Numbered from the stretch's first letter, positions 1 through 6,418 are shown. The stretch is DNA of 9,634 nucleotides from CAZNPU01 sp964575335 (GCA_964575335.1 CAZNPU010000048.1:1-9634); one strand, 5' to 3'. Numbers and translations are program-made. Notes: generated from the sequence alone by a model not told the origin.

Positions 1-133
1 ATGCCGCGCGTCTGACCAGGCCGATCGCGGCGTTTCAATCCGCGCCCGCGCGAGGCGGGCGACGCGCTTCGCGGACTGATAGGCCTTCAACCTCAAGGAG
101 TTTCAATCCGCGCCCGCGCGAGGCGGGCGACGC
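1..133 (-). CRISPR. Type I-C CRISPR array, leader-proximal end (array continues past position 1)
   Basis: Two identical 34-nt repeats lie at 32-65 and 100-133, separated by one complete 34-nt spacer (66-99). Positions 1-31 are part of the next spacer. Both repeat boundaries are sharp because the flanking bases differ between copies. Read on the minus strand the repeat begins GCGTCGCCCGC and ends in GGATTGAAAC, the 3' end typical of type I-C. CGCCCGC and GCGGGCG form a perfect 7-bp stem around a 5-nt CTCGC loop, leaving 11 nt (CGGATTGAAAC) 3' of the stem. That length equals the 5' handle left by Cas5c cleavage. The array is transcribed away from cas2, so 100-133 is the leader-proximal repeat and 66-99 the most recently acquired spacer. 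Array length cannot be judged because the window cuts it. Confidence 0.97.
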
Positions 134-201
134 CCTTATTCTAACCGCTGGTGAAATCTTATGTTAGCCATGCTGGCCCGCGAACCGCCGGCTTCCTAGT
201 C

Positions 202-228
202 GGCATGGCAGGCATGGCAGCCCTGCCA
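202..228. repeat. Tandem 9-mer and overlapping palindrome in the leader
   Basis: GGCATGGCA occurs twice in direct tandem (202-210, 211-219). The second copy runs into TGGCAG-CC-CTGCCA (215-228), a 6-bp inverted repeat with a 2-nt centre. The cluster lies 70-95 bp from the first repeat. It could be a protein binding site for transcription or for Cas1-Cas2 recruitment. That role is inferred from position only. Confidence 0.45.
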
Positions 229-267
229 GCATCGCTATTTACTTGTCAATGAGCAATTTACGCTTGC

Positions 268-308
268 CGCGAACCGTCTGGCGAATGCACGATCGCTCCC
301 GGTTCGCG
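268..308. repeat. 9-bp inverted repeat downstream of cas2
   Basis: CGCGAACCG (268-276) and its exact complement CGGTTCGCG (300-308) could form a 9-bp stem with a 23-nt loop, 25 nt past the cas2 stop. A third, direct copy of CGCGAACCG lies at 179-187. No T-run follows on the minus strand, so it is not an intrinsic terminator. It may slow transcription leaving cas2 or serve as a leader structure. Confidence 0.4.
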
Positions 309-332
309 TTCATCGACGCCACAGCCTGCACG

Positions 333-626
333 TCACACAATGAGCGTATCGCCCAGCAGGTCTATGCTTGGCTTGGTGCCGTGGTGTTCAACTTTTCGTT
401 TCCAGTTCTTGCCGAGAAAGTAGAACCGAACGCTGTCTTCTTCAGATTCGATAACATCCAGCAATCTGCGTTTAAGCGTTGCGAACTGTGCGGGATTAAC
501 CTGGCACTCGAAAACCGAGTTCTGCACGCGCTGACCATAATCGAGACAGGCTTTGGCCACGCGGTTGAGCCGCCGCACTCCTTCGCGTGTTTTGGTTGAA
601 ACGTCATATGTAATCAGCACAAACAT
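333..626 (-). CDS. cas2: CRISPR-associated endoribonuclease-fold protein Cas2
   Basis: This 97-aa protein has the full length of type I-C Cas2. It begins MFVLITYDVST, the first ferredoxin-fold strand with the conserved Asp at residue 8. It continues with the hallmark block DYGQRVQNSVFEC (residues 29-41) and ends with the RFYFLGKNW...VEHHG region usual in I-C relatives. In the family, Cas2 is a dimer holding two Cas1 dimers together in the spacer integrase; its own nuclease activity is not needed for integration. The ATG is preceded by GGAG about 9 nt upstream. The gene follows cas1 after 23 nt and is the last cas gene before the leader, so it is likely co-transcribed with cas4 and cas1. Confidence 0.97.
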   Translation of the reverse strand: MFVLITYDVSTKTREGVRRLNRVAKACLDYGQRVQNSVFECQVNPAQFATLKRRLLDVIESEEDSVRFYFLGKNWKRKVEHHGTKPSIDLLGDTLIV

Positions 627-649
627 TGCTCGCTCTCCAATGCTGCACG

Positions 650-1678
650 CTATTTCCAGATGAATGGCGGATACTCATCCAACTCGCCGCGGAGCAATCG
701 CGCCAGCAGCCTCGCTTGCAAATGGATCAGCAATCCAACAGTTGTGGTTTCGTTGATAAACGGATGTTTAATCGTTTCCTGTTTGCGCAACTGATACGCA
801 GTAATGACTGTCTTGCGCGTTTGCTCATCCATGACCACGGCGCCTGATTCAGCAAAACGAAATCCATCAGGTTTGACCTGCTGGCGATTGATTAGCGACA
901 GCGCCACCCGATCAGCCAGCAGCGGGCGAAATTCCTCCATGAGGTCCAGCGCGAGGCTCGGTCGGCCGGGACGATCGCGATGCAGAAAGCCAACTGCGGG
1001 ATCAAGTCCGGCCGCTTCACACGCTGAGCGCGCATCATGCGCAAGCATTGCGTAGAGAAATGACAGCAAGGCGTTCACACGATCCAGCGGGGGACGGCGG
1101 CTGCGGCCATTCATCGTGAACTGGTCATTCTGCGCTGTGATCAACTCTGAGAAGCACGCGAAATATGTATTGGCTGCCTCGCCTTCAATACCGCGCATGG
1201 CATCCAGCGAGGTTGCGGTGCATAGCGCATCGATGCTTTGCATGATGGAATTGGAAACGCTGGTAAGCGATGTGCGATCGATCTTGGGATGATCGCGCAT
1301 CGCCCGCTGCACCACGGAGCGTGCGTTGGCGAGCTTGCCGATCAACATGGCTCGGGCGATCTGTGTGCTTCGATCAATCGCATCGGCGGCGCGATACTGT
1401 TCGCGACGAAGCAGCACGTTGCCGGACGTGAAGCCGGACACGCGGGCCAGGAACCGGCCGTGTTCTGTCAGCAGTGAGATCGCCACACCTGTCTGGCCGC
1501 AGGCAGCGACCAGCGCGGGGCTGAAGCCGATTCGGCCGAGGCAGACGATGCCGCCGAGATTATGCAGCGGCACGCGCAGCCTGGGTTTGCGTTCGATGCG
1601 CACCACGACCGCTTGGCCGTCCTTCGCCAGATACGCGTTCTTCGTTGTGACAAACAGCGTGTTCAAATGATGTTTCAT
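650..1678 (-). CDS. cas1: CRISPR integrase/endonuclease Cas1 (type I-C)
   Basis: This 342-aa protein is Cas1, the catalytic subunit that integrates prespacers at the leader-repeat junction. It starts MKHHLNTLFVTT, followed by the N-terminal beta-domain and the GIVCLGRIGFSP region. The three metal ligands of the family can be placed: Glu165 in RGIEGEAA, His233 in GFLHRDRPGRP, and Asp245 in LALDLMEEFRP. The C-terminus (YPPFIWK) is typical of type I-C. The ATG has a strong Shine-Dalgarno sequence (GGGAGAGGG, 6 nt upstream). The gene follows cas4 after 18 nt and precedes cas2 by 23 nt. No frameshift or missing catalytic residue is seen, so adaptation should be functional. Confidence 0.98.
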   Translation of the reverse strand: MKHHLNTLFVTTKNAYLAKDGQAVVVRIERKPRLRVPLHNLGGIVCLGRIGFSPALVAACGQTGVAISLLTEHGRFLARVSGFTSGNVLLRREQYRAADAIDRSTQIARAMLIGKLANARSVVQRAMRDHPKIDRTSLTSVSNSIMQSIDALCTATSLDAMRGIEGEAANTYFACFSELITAQNDQFTMNGRSRRPPLDRVNALLSFLYAMLAHDARSACEAAGLDPAVGFLHRDRPGRPSLALDLMEEFRPLLADRVALSLINRQQVKPDGFRFAESGAVVMDEQTRKTVITAYQLRKQETIKHPFINETTTVGLLIHLQARLLARLLRGELDEYPPFIWK

Positions 1679-1696
1679 GCGACACCCTCTCCCAAG

Positions 1697-2395
1697 TCAG
1701 GTTATCAGTCGCAACTCTTCAAGCTCACGCGACAGGAATGCCGCGGCGGAACGGCGCACGCCGATTGCGCCCGGTAGGCATAAATGCAGCATCGAGCAGC
1801 GATCGCATTTCGGTTCGCGCTTGGCCTTGGGCGTGACGCCGGAAGCGAGCATTTCGTGCAGGCGCTGTGCGCTGTGATGAGTAAGTTGGCGCAGCGCATC
1901 GTCGAACTCGATTTCAAGTCGCCGACGATTCGACCAGTAATAAAGCGCACCCCGACAGATGCGGCCGGGAATATCGAGCATCTCTTCCAGGCACAGAGCT
2001 TGTGCGCAAAGCTGCACTTCGTCTGAACGATCACGCTTCGGCCTGCCTCGCTTGTATTCGATCGGGTACGGCATGAACTGTCGTGTCGCCGCCTGCGTAT
2101 CCGGCGAGAGGGATTGGCGATCCGTCGCGTCGGGAGGCAGGGGATGAAACTCGACGACGTCGGCTTGACCGACGAGGCCGAGACGAAACGAACGAATCGG
2201 CAGCCCACGTGCGATGCGCACACCGCGGCGGGTTTCATCAGGGCCATCATGGGCTTTGTTGTGGACATGCCGACCCTCGATGGTGAGCCGGTTTTCCGCC
2301 CACAGTCCTTCGATATGGATAAGCGCGCACTGACGTTCGCAGAATAGCAGGTGCTGCAAAGCCGAGAGGGGCAGAAGTTGGGATTCGGAGAACAC
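1697..2395 (-). CDS. cas4: Cas4 exonuclease with iron-sulfur cluster
   Basis: Cas4 trims and selects PAM-bearing prespacers for Cas1-Cas2. I place the start at a GTG (2395), giving 232 aa beginning MFSESQLLPLSALQHLLFC, which matches usual type I-C N-termini; the frame stays open further upstream only as a shadow inside cas7c. The four cluster cysteines are present: Cys19 (FCERQ) and Cys197, Cys200 and Cys206 (KCDRC...LC). RecB-type nuclease residues are His45 (GRHVH), Asp79 (VGQADVVEF), Glu113 and Lys115 (EYKRG) and Gln128 (DEVQLCAQA). The start lies 13 nt after the cas7c stop with no clear Shine-Dalgarno sequence, suggesting translational coupling. The protein looks complete and active. Confidence 0.95.
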   Translation of the reverse strand: MFSESQLLPLSALQHLLFCERQCALIHIEGLWAENRLTIEGRHVHNKAHDGPDETRRGVRIARGLPIRSFRLGLVGQADVVEFHPLPPDATDRQSLSPDTQAATRQFMPYPIEYKRGRPKRDRSDEVQLCAQALCLEEMLDIPGRICRGALYYWSNRRRLEIEFDDALRQLTHHSAQRLHEMLASGVTPKAKREPKCDRCSMLHLCLPGAIGVRRSAAAFLSRELEELRLIT

Positions 2396-2408
2396 GGTGG
2401 AACAGGGG

Positions 2409-3416
2409 CTACAGTTTGTCGATGTCGGTGGGCAGACGAAGCAACTCAACACCCTTGGGCACGCGATTCTCCGCACCGTTTCTGCCGTCGTAGACCGTGA
2501 TCGTATAATCGGCAAAGCTGCGTGGAACATCAACCCCGTTGACTCGTTCGACTTCGACGACCTGCTCGAACAGCACTTGCGCTGGCGCGCATCCGAGCAT
2601 GGCCTGACGTTTGCGCTGTTCCGGATCGCTGTCGGTGCCAACGTGCTTGAATGCGAAGATCGGCTGGCGCACGGTCATGATGCCCTTGCTGGCGGAGCGA
2701 TCATGCTCGTACATGTTGAGGACAGCTTCAACGAACAGGCGCAGGTCGTCCTTGTTGAATCCAGTCTGCTGGGCAAGGTGGGGGGAGATGAAAATTTTGC
2801 CGACAAACAGGCCGTAGGGGATAAGCGACTTGCGGCCCATGGTGCGGAGCTTGTCTTCTTCCTGCTCGGATTCCCAGACACGATATGCTTCGCTGGACCG
2901 TTCGCCTTTGAGATTCTCCGCGACAGCCATACGAGTGATTGAAATATCCAGAGGCAGAATTGGATCAACCGAGCGGGCAAACGTTACTTGCACGGGGCCA
3001 CGCACTTGACCTGCATTCGGGCCAGTGCTCATCACAGCGCCAAATGCACGAACATCAAAGAAGTTCTGACACATCCATCGTTTTGCAGCTTCGACCTTCT
3101 CCTTATTGGTTCCCTTACCTTTGGTTTTGACTTCCGGCGTGTTCTCATGCGCCATCGTGATTTTGGTGTTCAGATTCGTCGCATGTTCGACGAAGATTGC
3201 ATAGCCGGGGTTATCACCGTTGGCAAGCTTATTGCCGCGGGCAAGCTGCACAAAGTTGCGGATGCGGCGTTTGATGGCGACGTCGGACACCAGGCCATGC
3301 ATATTCTGAGGGTCAATGCGCGGCGCATTGCCGGCATCCGGATCACCATTGGGATTGCCGTTCTCACAGTCGAAGAAGAAGAGGATTTCGTAACGGTTGG
3401 TCAATGCGTCAGGCAC
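2409..3416 (-). CDS. cas7c: Cascade backbone protein Cas7c (Csd2)
   Basis: This 335-aa protein is the type I-C Cas7, the RNA-binding subunit that polymerises along the crRNA spacer. It opens with the family signature NRYEILFFFDCENGNPNGDPD followed by APRIDP, then the VSDVAIKRRIRNFV block. Later come WMCQNFFDVRAFGAVMSTG (about residues 114-132), GPVQVTFARSVDPI and a C-terminal PRSFADYTITV. It is somewhat longer than the roughly 285-300 residues common in this family, mainly in the C-terminal third. The start is GTG, chosen because AAGGAG stands 9 nt upstream, the best Shine-Dalgarno site in the operon, fitting the high copy number of Cas7 in Cascade. It lies 72 nt after cas8c. Confidence 0.97.
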   Translation of the reverse strand: MPDALTNRYEILFFFDCENGNPNGDPDAGNAPRIDPQNMHGLVSDVAIKRRIRNFVQLARGNKLANGDNPGYAIFVEHATNLNTKITMAHENTPEVKTKGKGTNKEKVEAAKRWMCQNFFDVRAFGAVMSTGPNAGQVRGPVQVTFARSVDPILPLDISITRMAVAENLKGERSSEAYRVWESEQEEDKLRTMGRKSLIPYGLFVGKIFISPHLAQQTGFNKDDLRLFVEAVLNMYEHDRSASKGIMTVRQPIFAFKHVGTDSDPEQRKRQAMLGCAPAQVLFEQVVEVERVNGVDVPRSFADYTITVYDGRNGAENRVPKGVELLRLPTDIDKL

Positions 3417-3488
3417 GAGAATTTCTCCTTATGTATCTTTGAGTCTTGATCGAGTTGTGACTACGCCGTGATGCAATCAGCGGAGCAT

Positions 3489-3887
3489 TCATGTTGCAGC
3501 TTCCCCGGCGGCGTTCGAATTTGAAGTCGCTTTCGATGGCCGATGGGCCTTCTGGTGGTAATAGCCCATAGCGAAGAGGGTCTGTTCTTCGAGCGTCAGC
3601 GTCGCCGGGGGACGTTGTTCCAGGCGCGCCCAGATCTCCGTGAGTTGCTGGTCAAACCAGTAACGCAGTTTGTCAGGCTCGATCTTGGGCAGGTGGCCGG
3701 TCTGGGCCAAGCGGATAAGGCGTCCGAGGACGAGCCCAGGTGCGGCGCTGGCGGCAGCGTAGTAGCGCTGTACGACGCCAGCACCGACATCACCCAGTGC
3801 TGCACGCTGAATGTCAGCAAGCAGGGCCATGATGCGGCCGCAGAGATATGCCGGAGTTTTCAAATCCTCGTTCAAGTCGGGAGTCAT
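3489..3887 (-). CDS. cas11c: Probable internally translated small subunit Cas11c
   Basis: Type I-C systems are known to make a separate small subunit from an in-frame start inside cas8c. Here codon 485 of cas8c is ATG (5' base at 3887) and is preceded by GGAGA with 10 nt spacing, which would give a 132-aa protein starting MTPDLNEDLKTPAYLCGRIM. Both length and position fit the known Cas11c. The sequence is helix-rich, with the RYYAAASAAPGLVLGRLIRLAQ block that is conserved in this region. In the family, Cas11c copies line the belly of Cascade and stabilise the R-loop. A second, weaker candidate start is the ATG in HEIMARTLARV further upstream, which lacks a good ribosome binding site. The exact start is inferred. 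Confidence 0.72.
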   Translation of the reverse strand: MTPDLNEDLKTPAYLCGRIMALLADIQRAALGDVGAGVVQRYYAAASAAPGLVLGRLIRLAQTGHLPKIEPDKLRYWFDQQLTEIWARLEQRPPATLTLEEQTLFAMGYYHQKAHRPSKATSNSNAAGEAAT

Positions 3888-5339
3888 GAGCGGAAGTTCT
3901 CCATGTCGATTGCAGTAAGCCTTCAGCAATCCGAGTCGAGCGTGGCGCGGCGGCTCGTCGTTGATCACATCCAATCGCACGCGCGCCAGCGTGCGAGCCA
4001 TGATTTCGTGAGGAATGGGTAGGTTGTGTACAGCGCATTGCCACAGCGCAGTGACCAGAGGTGCAGCGGCGTCAGACAGTTCACGCACAGGCGCGGCGAG
4101 GATTGCATTCAATTTGTGCGCATCGATGATGCGCGCGCCATCGCGGCTGATGATTGACAGATCGTTGAACCACGCATGAACATTCTTGGCGAGTGACTCG
4201 AAGGAGCCCTCCATCCAATCACGGACGACGACGCGGCCGGCGTTGCCCGAGAGCGCCATGGCACAATAACGTACAGAACCCAGGCGCTGAGCACGTTGGC
4301 CGGTTTGGATTGCTTCCAACAGCATCCGTGCGCGATTGACGGCCTGGCCTTCGAGAAGCGCTTTGGCGGCGGATGTATCGACTTCGGCGTCTCTTTCGTC
4401 AGCGTCATCATCATCTGCAGAAATGCCGAGCAGTTCCGGATCGATGATCGCACCCAAGACGTCTTCACCTTCATCGATGTGTACATCACCGATGTACCAG
4501 TAAACAACCTTAGCTCCGGCGAGTTTTTTCGATTGATTGGCGATAAGGTGATTGAGCGACGCGGCGTAATGCTGCGCCATGTCATCTGAAATGGCGGCGT
4601 TGGCCGACTGCTCAAGGCCGAAAGAACGGAACGCATCAGGGTTGAAGCCGACCAGCGTCGTCTCCGCCTTGCCGCCTACGTCCCCAAGCCCTTTGATCTT
4701 CGGGTGCGTCAGTGCCGGCTCAGCCAGTTCACCGGAGAGGAAGCAGCGCATGCGGTTGTCTGTCGGCTCTGTCGTAGCGTTCTTTCCTCGACGGCTTTTT
4801 TTCTCTCGAAGTGTCGGGAAATAAGATTGCCACCAGGCATGCCATGTGTTTTCTGCTGCAATGACGCGAGCGCCATCGGAGCCGACGACGGCAAAGGTAA
4901 TATTGTCCGACGATTTGGCCTTGGGCGACTGGCTCGCCAGGGCATCGCAGATTCGTTGCCGGATCGAATTGTCAGCGATCGCGTCGGCGATCGTGCTGAG
5001 TATCGGTTCGGCCTGAGCGCCAGCACGGAGCAGGTGAAGGAAGAACTGGTGTTTGCGCAGCAGCTTGGGATCCGATGCATCGGCATCATAGAGCAGTGCA
5101 TATTGCGCCGTGTCGACCAGAAACTGTCGCATCGGCGTGTCACCGCTGAATTGCAGATGCGGCACCTCCGGCAATATGCGCGGTTGAGGCTTGCCTTTGT
5201 CATTCTGTTCGGCAGGAACGACGCCGATAAGCTGACCGTGTTGGTCGAATGTGATCAGCCAGCGTACGGCTTTACTCGTGAAGCCGGCGCGGCCAGCGAT
5301 GCCATGGCATTGACCGTATGCAATGACCTCGTGCAACAT
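3489..5339 (-). CDS. cas8c: Cascade large subunit Cas8c (Csd1)
   Basis: This 616-aa protein is the type I-C large subunit, which recognises the PAM and recruits Cas3. Recognisable blocks are RWLITFDQHGQLIGVVP (26-42), CFLSGELAEPALTHPKIKGL (199-218), and VGFNPDAFRSFGLEQSANAAIS (230-251), the conserved FN...F.S.G...NA motif of the family, followed by ALNHLL-like SLNHLIA. The C-terminal ~130 residues form the helical region that corresponds to the small subunit (see the cas11c entry). The start codon overlaps the cas5c stop as TGATG and is preceded by GGAGG 8 nt upstream, so translation is coupled to cas5c. The length is close to that of Desulfovibrio-type Cas8c proteins. Confidence 0.96.
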   Translation of the reverse strand: MLHEVIAYGQCHGIAGRAGFTSKAVRWLITFDQHGQLIGVVPAEQNDKGKPQPRILPEVPHLQFSGDTPMRQFLVDTAQYALLYDADASDPKLLRKHQFFLHLLRAGAQAEPILSTIADAIADNSIRQRICDALASQSPKAKSSDNITFAVVGSDGARVIAAENTWHAWWQSYFPTLREKKSRRGKNATTEPTDNRMRCFLSGELAEPALTHPKIKGLGDVGGKAETTLVGFNPDAFRSFGLEQSANAAISDDMAQHYAASLNHLIANQSKKLAGAKVVYWYIGDVHIDEGEDVLGAIIDPELLGISADDDDADERDAEVDTSAAKALLEGQAVNRARMLLEAIQTGQRAQRLGSVRYCAMALSGNAGRVVVRDWMEGSFESLAKNVHAWFNDLSIISRDGARIIDAHKLNAILAAPVRELSDAAAPLVTALWQCAVHNLPIPHEIMARTLARVRLDVINDEPPRHARLGLLKAYCNRHGELPLMTPDLNEDLKTPAYLCGRIMALLADIQRAALGDVGAGVVQRYYAAASAAPGLVLGRLIRLAQTGHLPKIEPDKLRYWFDQQLTEIWARLEQRPPATLTLEEQTLFAMGYYHQKAHRPSKATSNSNAAGEAAT

Positions 5340-6061
5340 CAGCCAGCCCTCCTTCCATTGCGGGTCGGAGGAGTTGCGGGTTTGAGGACAGCATCACTCT
5401 CAAACGGCGGAACAGCAAGTACACCTTGTTCGATGCGCGCACGGAACATGGTGATCCAGGGCGGGGCAAATCGGTTATTCGTCTGCCGCAAGTCGAATAC
5501 GTCGTACAGCATGAAGCCAAGATCCTGCGTGTAATTGACGGGCGCAGGTTCTGATGCCATGTTCCGGATCAGGCGATAAAAAGCCACGAACTCGCGGCAG
5601 CCAAGGTAAGGCTGCTGGAAGCACTTGCCCTGCTCGGCACGGCGAATGAACTGTTGGTCGAAAGCCGGCTGTTCATGCTCGTGACCAGGACGAGGGACGA
5701 TGTGAGCCGTGATGCGAAAACGAGGTTCGCGCAAAGCCATGGTCTGACGTTGCTGACGCACGGCGGGATCGTCAGCCATCAGCGGCGATGTTTTCCCCGG
5801 AGCCTTCATCCATGACTTGATGTTGCTCTCGCTGGCAACCGCACCGACCTCGTTACGCCGCAGGGCGATGTAAGCGGGATGAGCAAGCAACTCGATGCGA
5901 TCGATCTGCCAGTAGAACTGGGGCTTGAAGTATATAGCCTCGAAGATGCCGCGGGCAGCGCTGGGGGTTGGACAGGGATAACTCCACCTTTCTACCTTCA
6001 ACTCAGGTCTGCTGAAACAGGCAAAGTCGCCCCAGACTTCTATGATGTGGATGTGCTTCAT
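5339..6061 (-). CDS. cas5c: Cas5c crRNA-processing endoribonuclease
   Basis: In type I-C, Cas5c replaces Cas6: it cuts the repeat 3' of its stem and stays on the 11-nt 5' handle. The start chosen is ATG at 6061, giving 240 aa that begin MKHIHIIEVWGDFACFSRPELK, the normal family N-terminus; the open frame continues 26 codons upstream without homology. PTPSAARGIFEAIYFKP (31-47) carries Tyr44, which aligns by eye with the catalytic Tyr of characterised Cas5c. I could not place the Lys-His partners with certainty. CFQQPYLGCREF (147-158) is another hallmark. An AAGGA site lies 12 nt upstream inside the preceding small gene, whose TGA stop overlaps this start as ATGA. Coupled translation is likely. 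Confidence 0.96.
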   Translation of the reverse strand: MKHIHIIEVWGDFACFSRPELKVERWSYPCPTPSAARGIFEAIYFKPQFYWQIDRIELLAHPAYIALRRNEVGAVASESNIKSWMKAPGKTSPLMADDPAVRQQRQTMALREPRFRITAHIVPRPGHEHEQPAFDQQFIRRAEQGKCFQQPYLGCREFVAFYRLIRNMASEPAPVNYTQDLGFMLYDVFDLRQTNNRFAPPWITMFRARIEQGVLAVPPFESDAVLKPATPPTRNGRRAG

Positions 6062-6297
6062 TGTGGTGTTTGATCCTTCTTGCGGCGGCGTCTTGTTTTC
6101 AGCAGGCCGCGTTTGCGCGCGCTCGTGAAGCAATGCCACGCTTGGTTACGCGTCAATTCGCCAACGCGAGTGACGAGCTGCTCGAACAAATAGTCAAAAG
6201 CGGGGGTGTACGGGAGACGGTCCAAAGGGAGCGGAGATCGTCGGGCGATCTCCGCAGCAGCGCTGATTTGGTTTGCACTCGGTTTCCAGTCATTCAT
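6058..6297 (-). CDS. Small basic protein of unknown function, first gene of the cas5c operon
   Basis: I do not recognise this 79-aa protein. Evidence that it is real: an ATG (6297) with GGAG 10 nt upstream, a promoter candidate and 5' leader just before it, and a TGA stop overlapping the cas5c start as ATGA, the same kind of coupling as between cas5c and cas8c. The sequence starts MNDWKPSANQISAAAEIARR, then LPYTPAFDYLFEQLV (29-43), GELTRNQAWHCFTSARKRGLL (46-66) and ends in an Arg/Lys-rich tail (KTRRRRKK). The LTRNQAW...ARKRGLL stretch could be a helix-turn-helix or winged-helix-like DNA or RNA binding unit; this is inference. It is not a standard type I-C gene. Candidate roles are operon regulator, accessory Cascade factor, or small toxin controlled by the neighbouring crRNA-like RNA. 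Confidence 0.72.
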   Translation of the reverse strand: MNDWKPSANQISAAAEIARRSPLPLDRLPYTPAFDYLFEQLVTRVGELTRNQAWHCFTSARKRGLLKTRRRRKKDQTPQ

Positions 6298-6314
6298 TGC
6301 GATTTTTCTCCACA

Positions 6315-6351
6315 ACATGTGATTACAGTTGGTTACAGTGACAACTCGGAA
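6315..6351 (-). promoter_or_regulatory. Target site (PAM + protospacer) of the solitary crRNA-like RNA
   Basis: On the minus strand, TTC (6351-6349), the usual type I-C PAM, is followed by a protospacer starting at 6348. Its first 14 bases are CGAGTTGTCACTGT, against CGAGTCGTCACAGT in the spacer-like part of the RNA at 6452. Mismatches fall only at positions 6 and 12, bases flipped out in type I crRNA-target duplexes. Beyond position 14 the match breaks down (16, 19, 20, 23, 27, 32 and 33 still agree). Partial pairing of this kind is expected to allow Cascade binding without efficient Cas3 destruction. The site begins at the predicted +1 of the small-gene/cas5c transcript and covers the -35 of the crRNA-like gene's own promoter. 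Confidence 0.85.
6320..6339 (-). repeat. Tandem 10-bp direct repeat in the cas5c-operon 5' leader
   Basis: On the minus strand ACTGTAACCA (6339-6330) is followed directly by ACTGTAATCA (6329-6320), differing at one base. The 10-bp period places both copies on the same DNA face, as in operators bound by two protein units. It lies inside the protospacer of the crRNA-like RNA, just past the predicted transcription start, and the first copy overlaps the -35 of the opposing promoter. The binding partner is unknown. Confidence 0.5.
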
Positions 6352-6366
6352 TGAATGTAGTATGAT
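6338..6366 (+). promoter_or_regulatory. Sigma-70-like promoter of the crRNA-like RNA
   Basis: GTGACA (6338-6343) and TATGAT (6361-6366), each one base from consensus, are separated by 17 bp on the plus strand. The predicted start is near 6373, about 46 nt before the repeat-like element. Its -35 lies inside the RNA's own target site, so binding there should also shut this promoter. A second -10-like TGTAAT (6398-6403) without a good -35 could give a shorter transcript. Confidence 0.65.
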
Positions 6367-6383
6367 GGATGCGCGGCTGTCAA
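6354..6383 (-). promoter_or_regulatory. Promoter of the small gene-cas5c-cas8c-cas7c-cas4-cas1-cas2 operon
   Basis: On the minus strand a perfect TTGACA (6383-6378) is followed after 18 bp by TACATT (6359-6354), matching four of six -10 bases including the first T, A and last T. The predicted +1 is near 6347, giving a leader of about 50 nt before the ATG at 6297. The core overlaps the opposing promoter (6338-6366), so the two polymerases should compete. The -35 is strong and the -10 is a weaker call. Confidence 0.6.
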
Positions 6384-6418
6384 CATATAAACTTTGTTGT
6401 AATTGCATTTTTGCGTCA

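Larger units (their letters stand above)
134..332 (-). promoter_or_regulatory. CRISPR leader between cas2 and the array
   Basis: These 199 nt separate the cas2 stop from the first repeat and hold no convincing gene. Reading toward the array (minus strand), a TAGAAT -10-like hexamer (138-143) lies just before the first repeat. A weak CTACA-like -35 equivalent (CTAACA) sits 18 nt further upstream. This would start the pre-crRNA inside or beside the repeat. The leader also contains a tandem 9-mer (GGCATGGCA at 202-210 and 211-219), an overlapping inverted repeat TGGCAG-CC-CTGCCA (215-228), and three copies of CGCGAACCG (179-187, 268-276, and inverted at 300-308). Assignment as leader rests on position and array orientation; the promoter is a weak call. 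Confidence 0.75.

Noticed and set aside
243..599. 118-codon plus-strand open frame over cas2 and the leader
   Set aside because: Mostly antisense to cas2, with no domain and no ribosome binding context.
2396..2641. N-terminal extension of Cas4
   Set aside because: It overlaps the cas7c coding region in another frame and has no Cas4 similarity. The GTG at 2395 gives the normal N-terminus.
3925..3945. Second possible target of the crRNA-like RNA in cas8c (CGAGTCG after ATC)
   Set aside because: Only seven seed bases match, the PAM is not TTC, and a similar 7-mer occurs again near 7890; this is expected by chance.
4704..5534. 276-codon plus-strand open frame
   Set aside because: It lies entirely opposite cas8c and cas5c, whose protein families are clear. 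Composition looks like antisense shadow with no recognisable domain.
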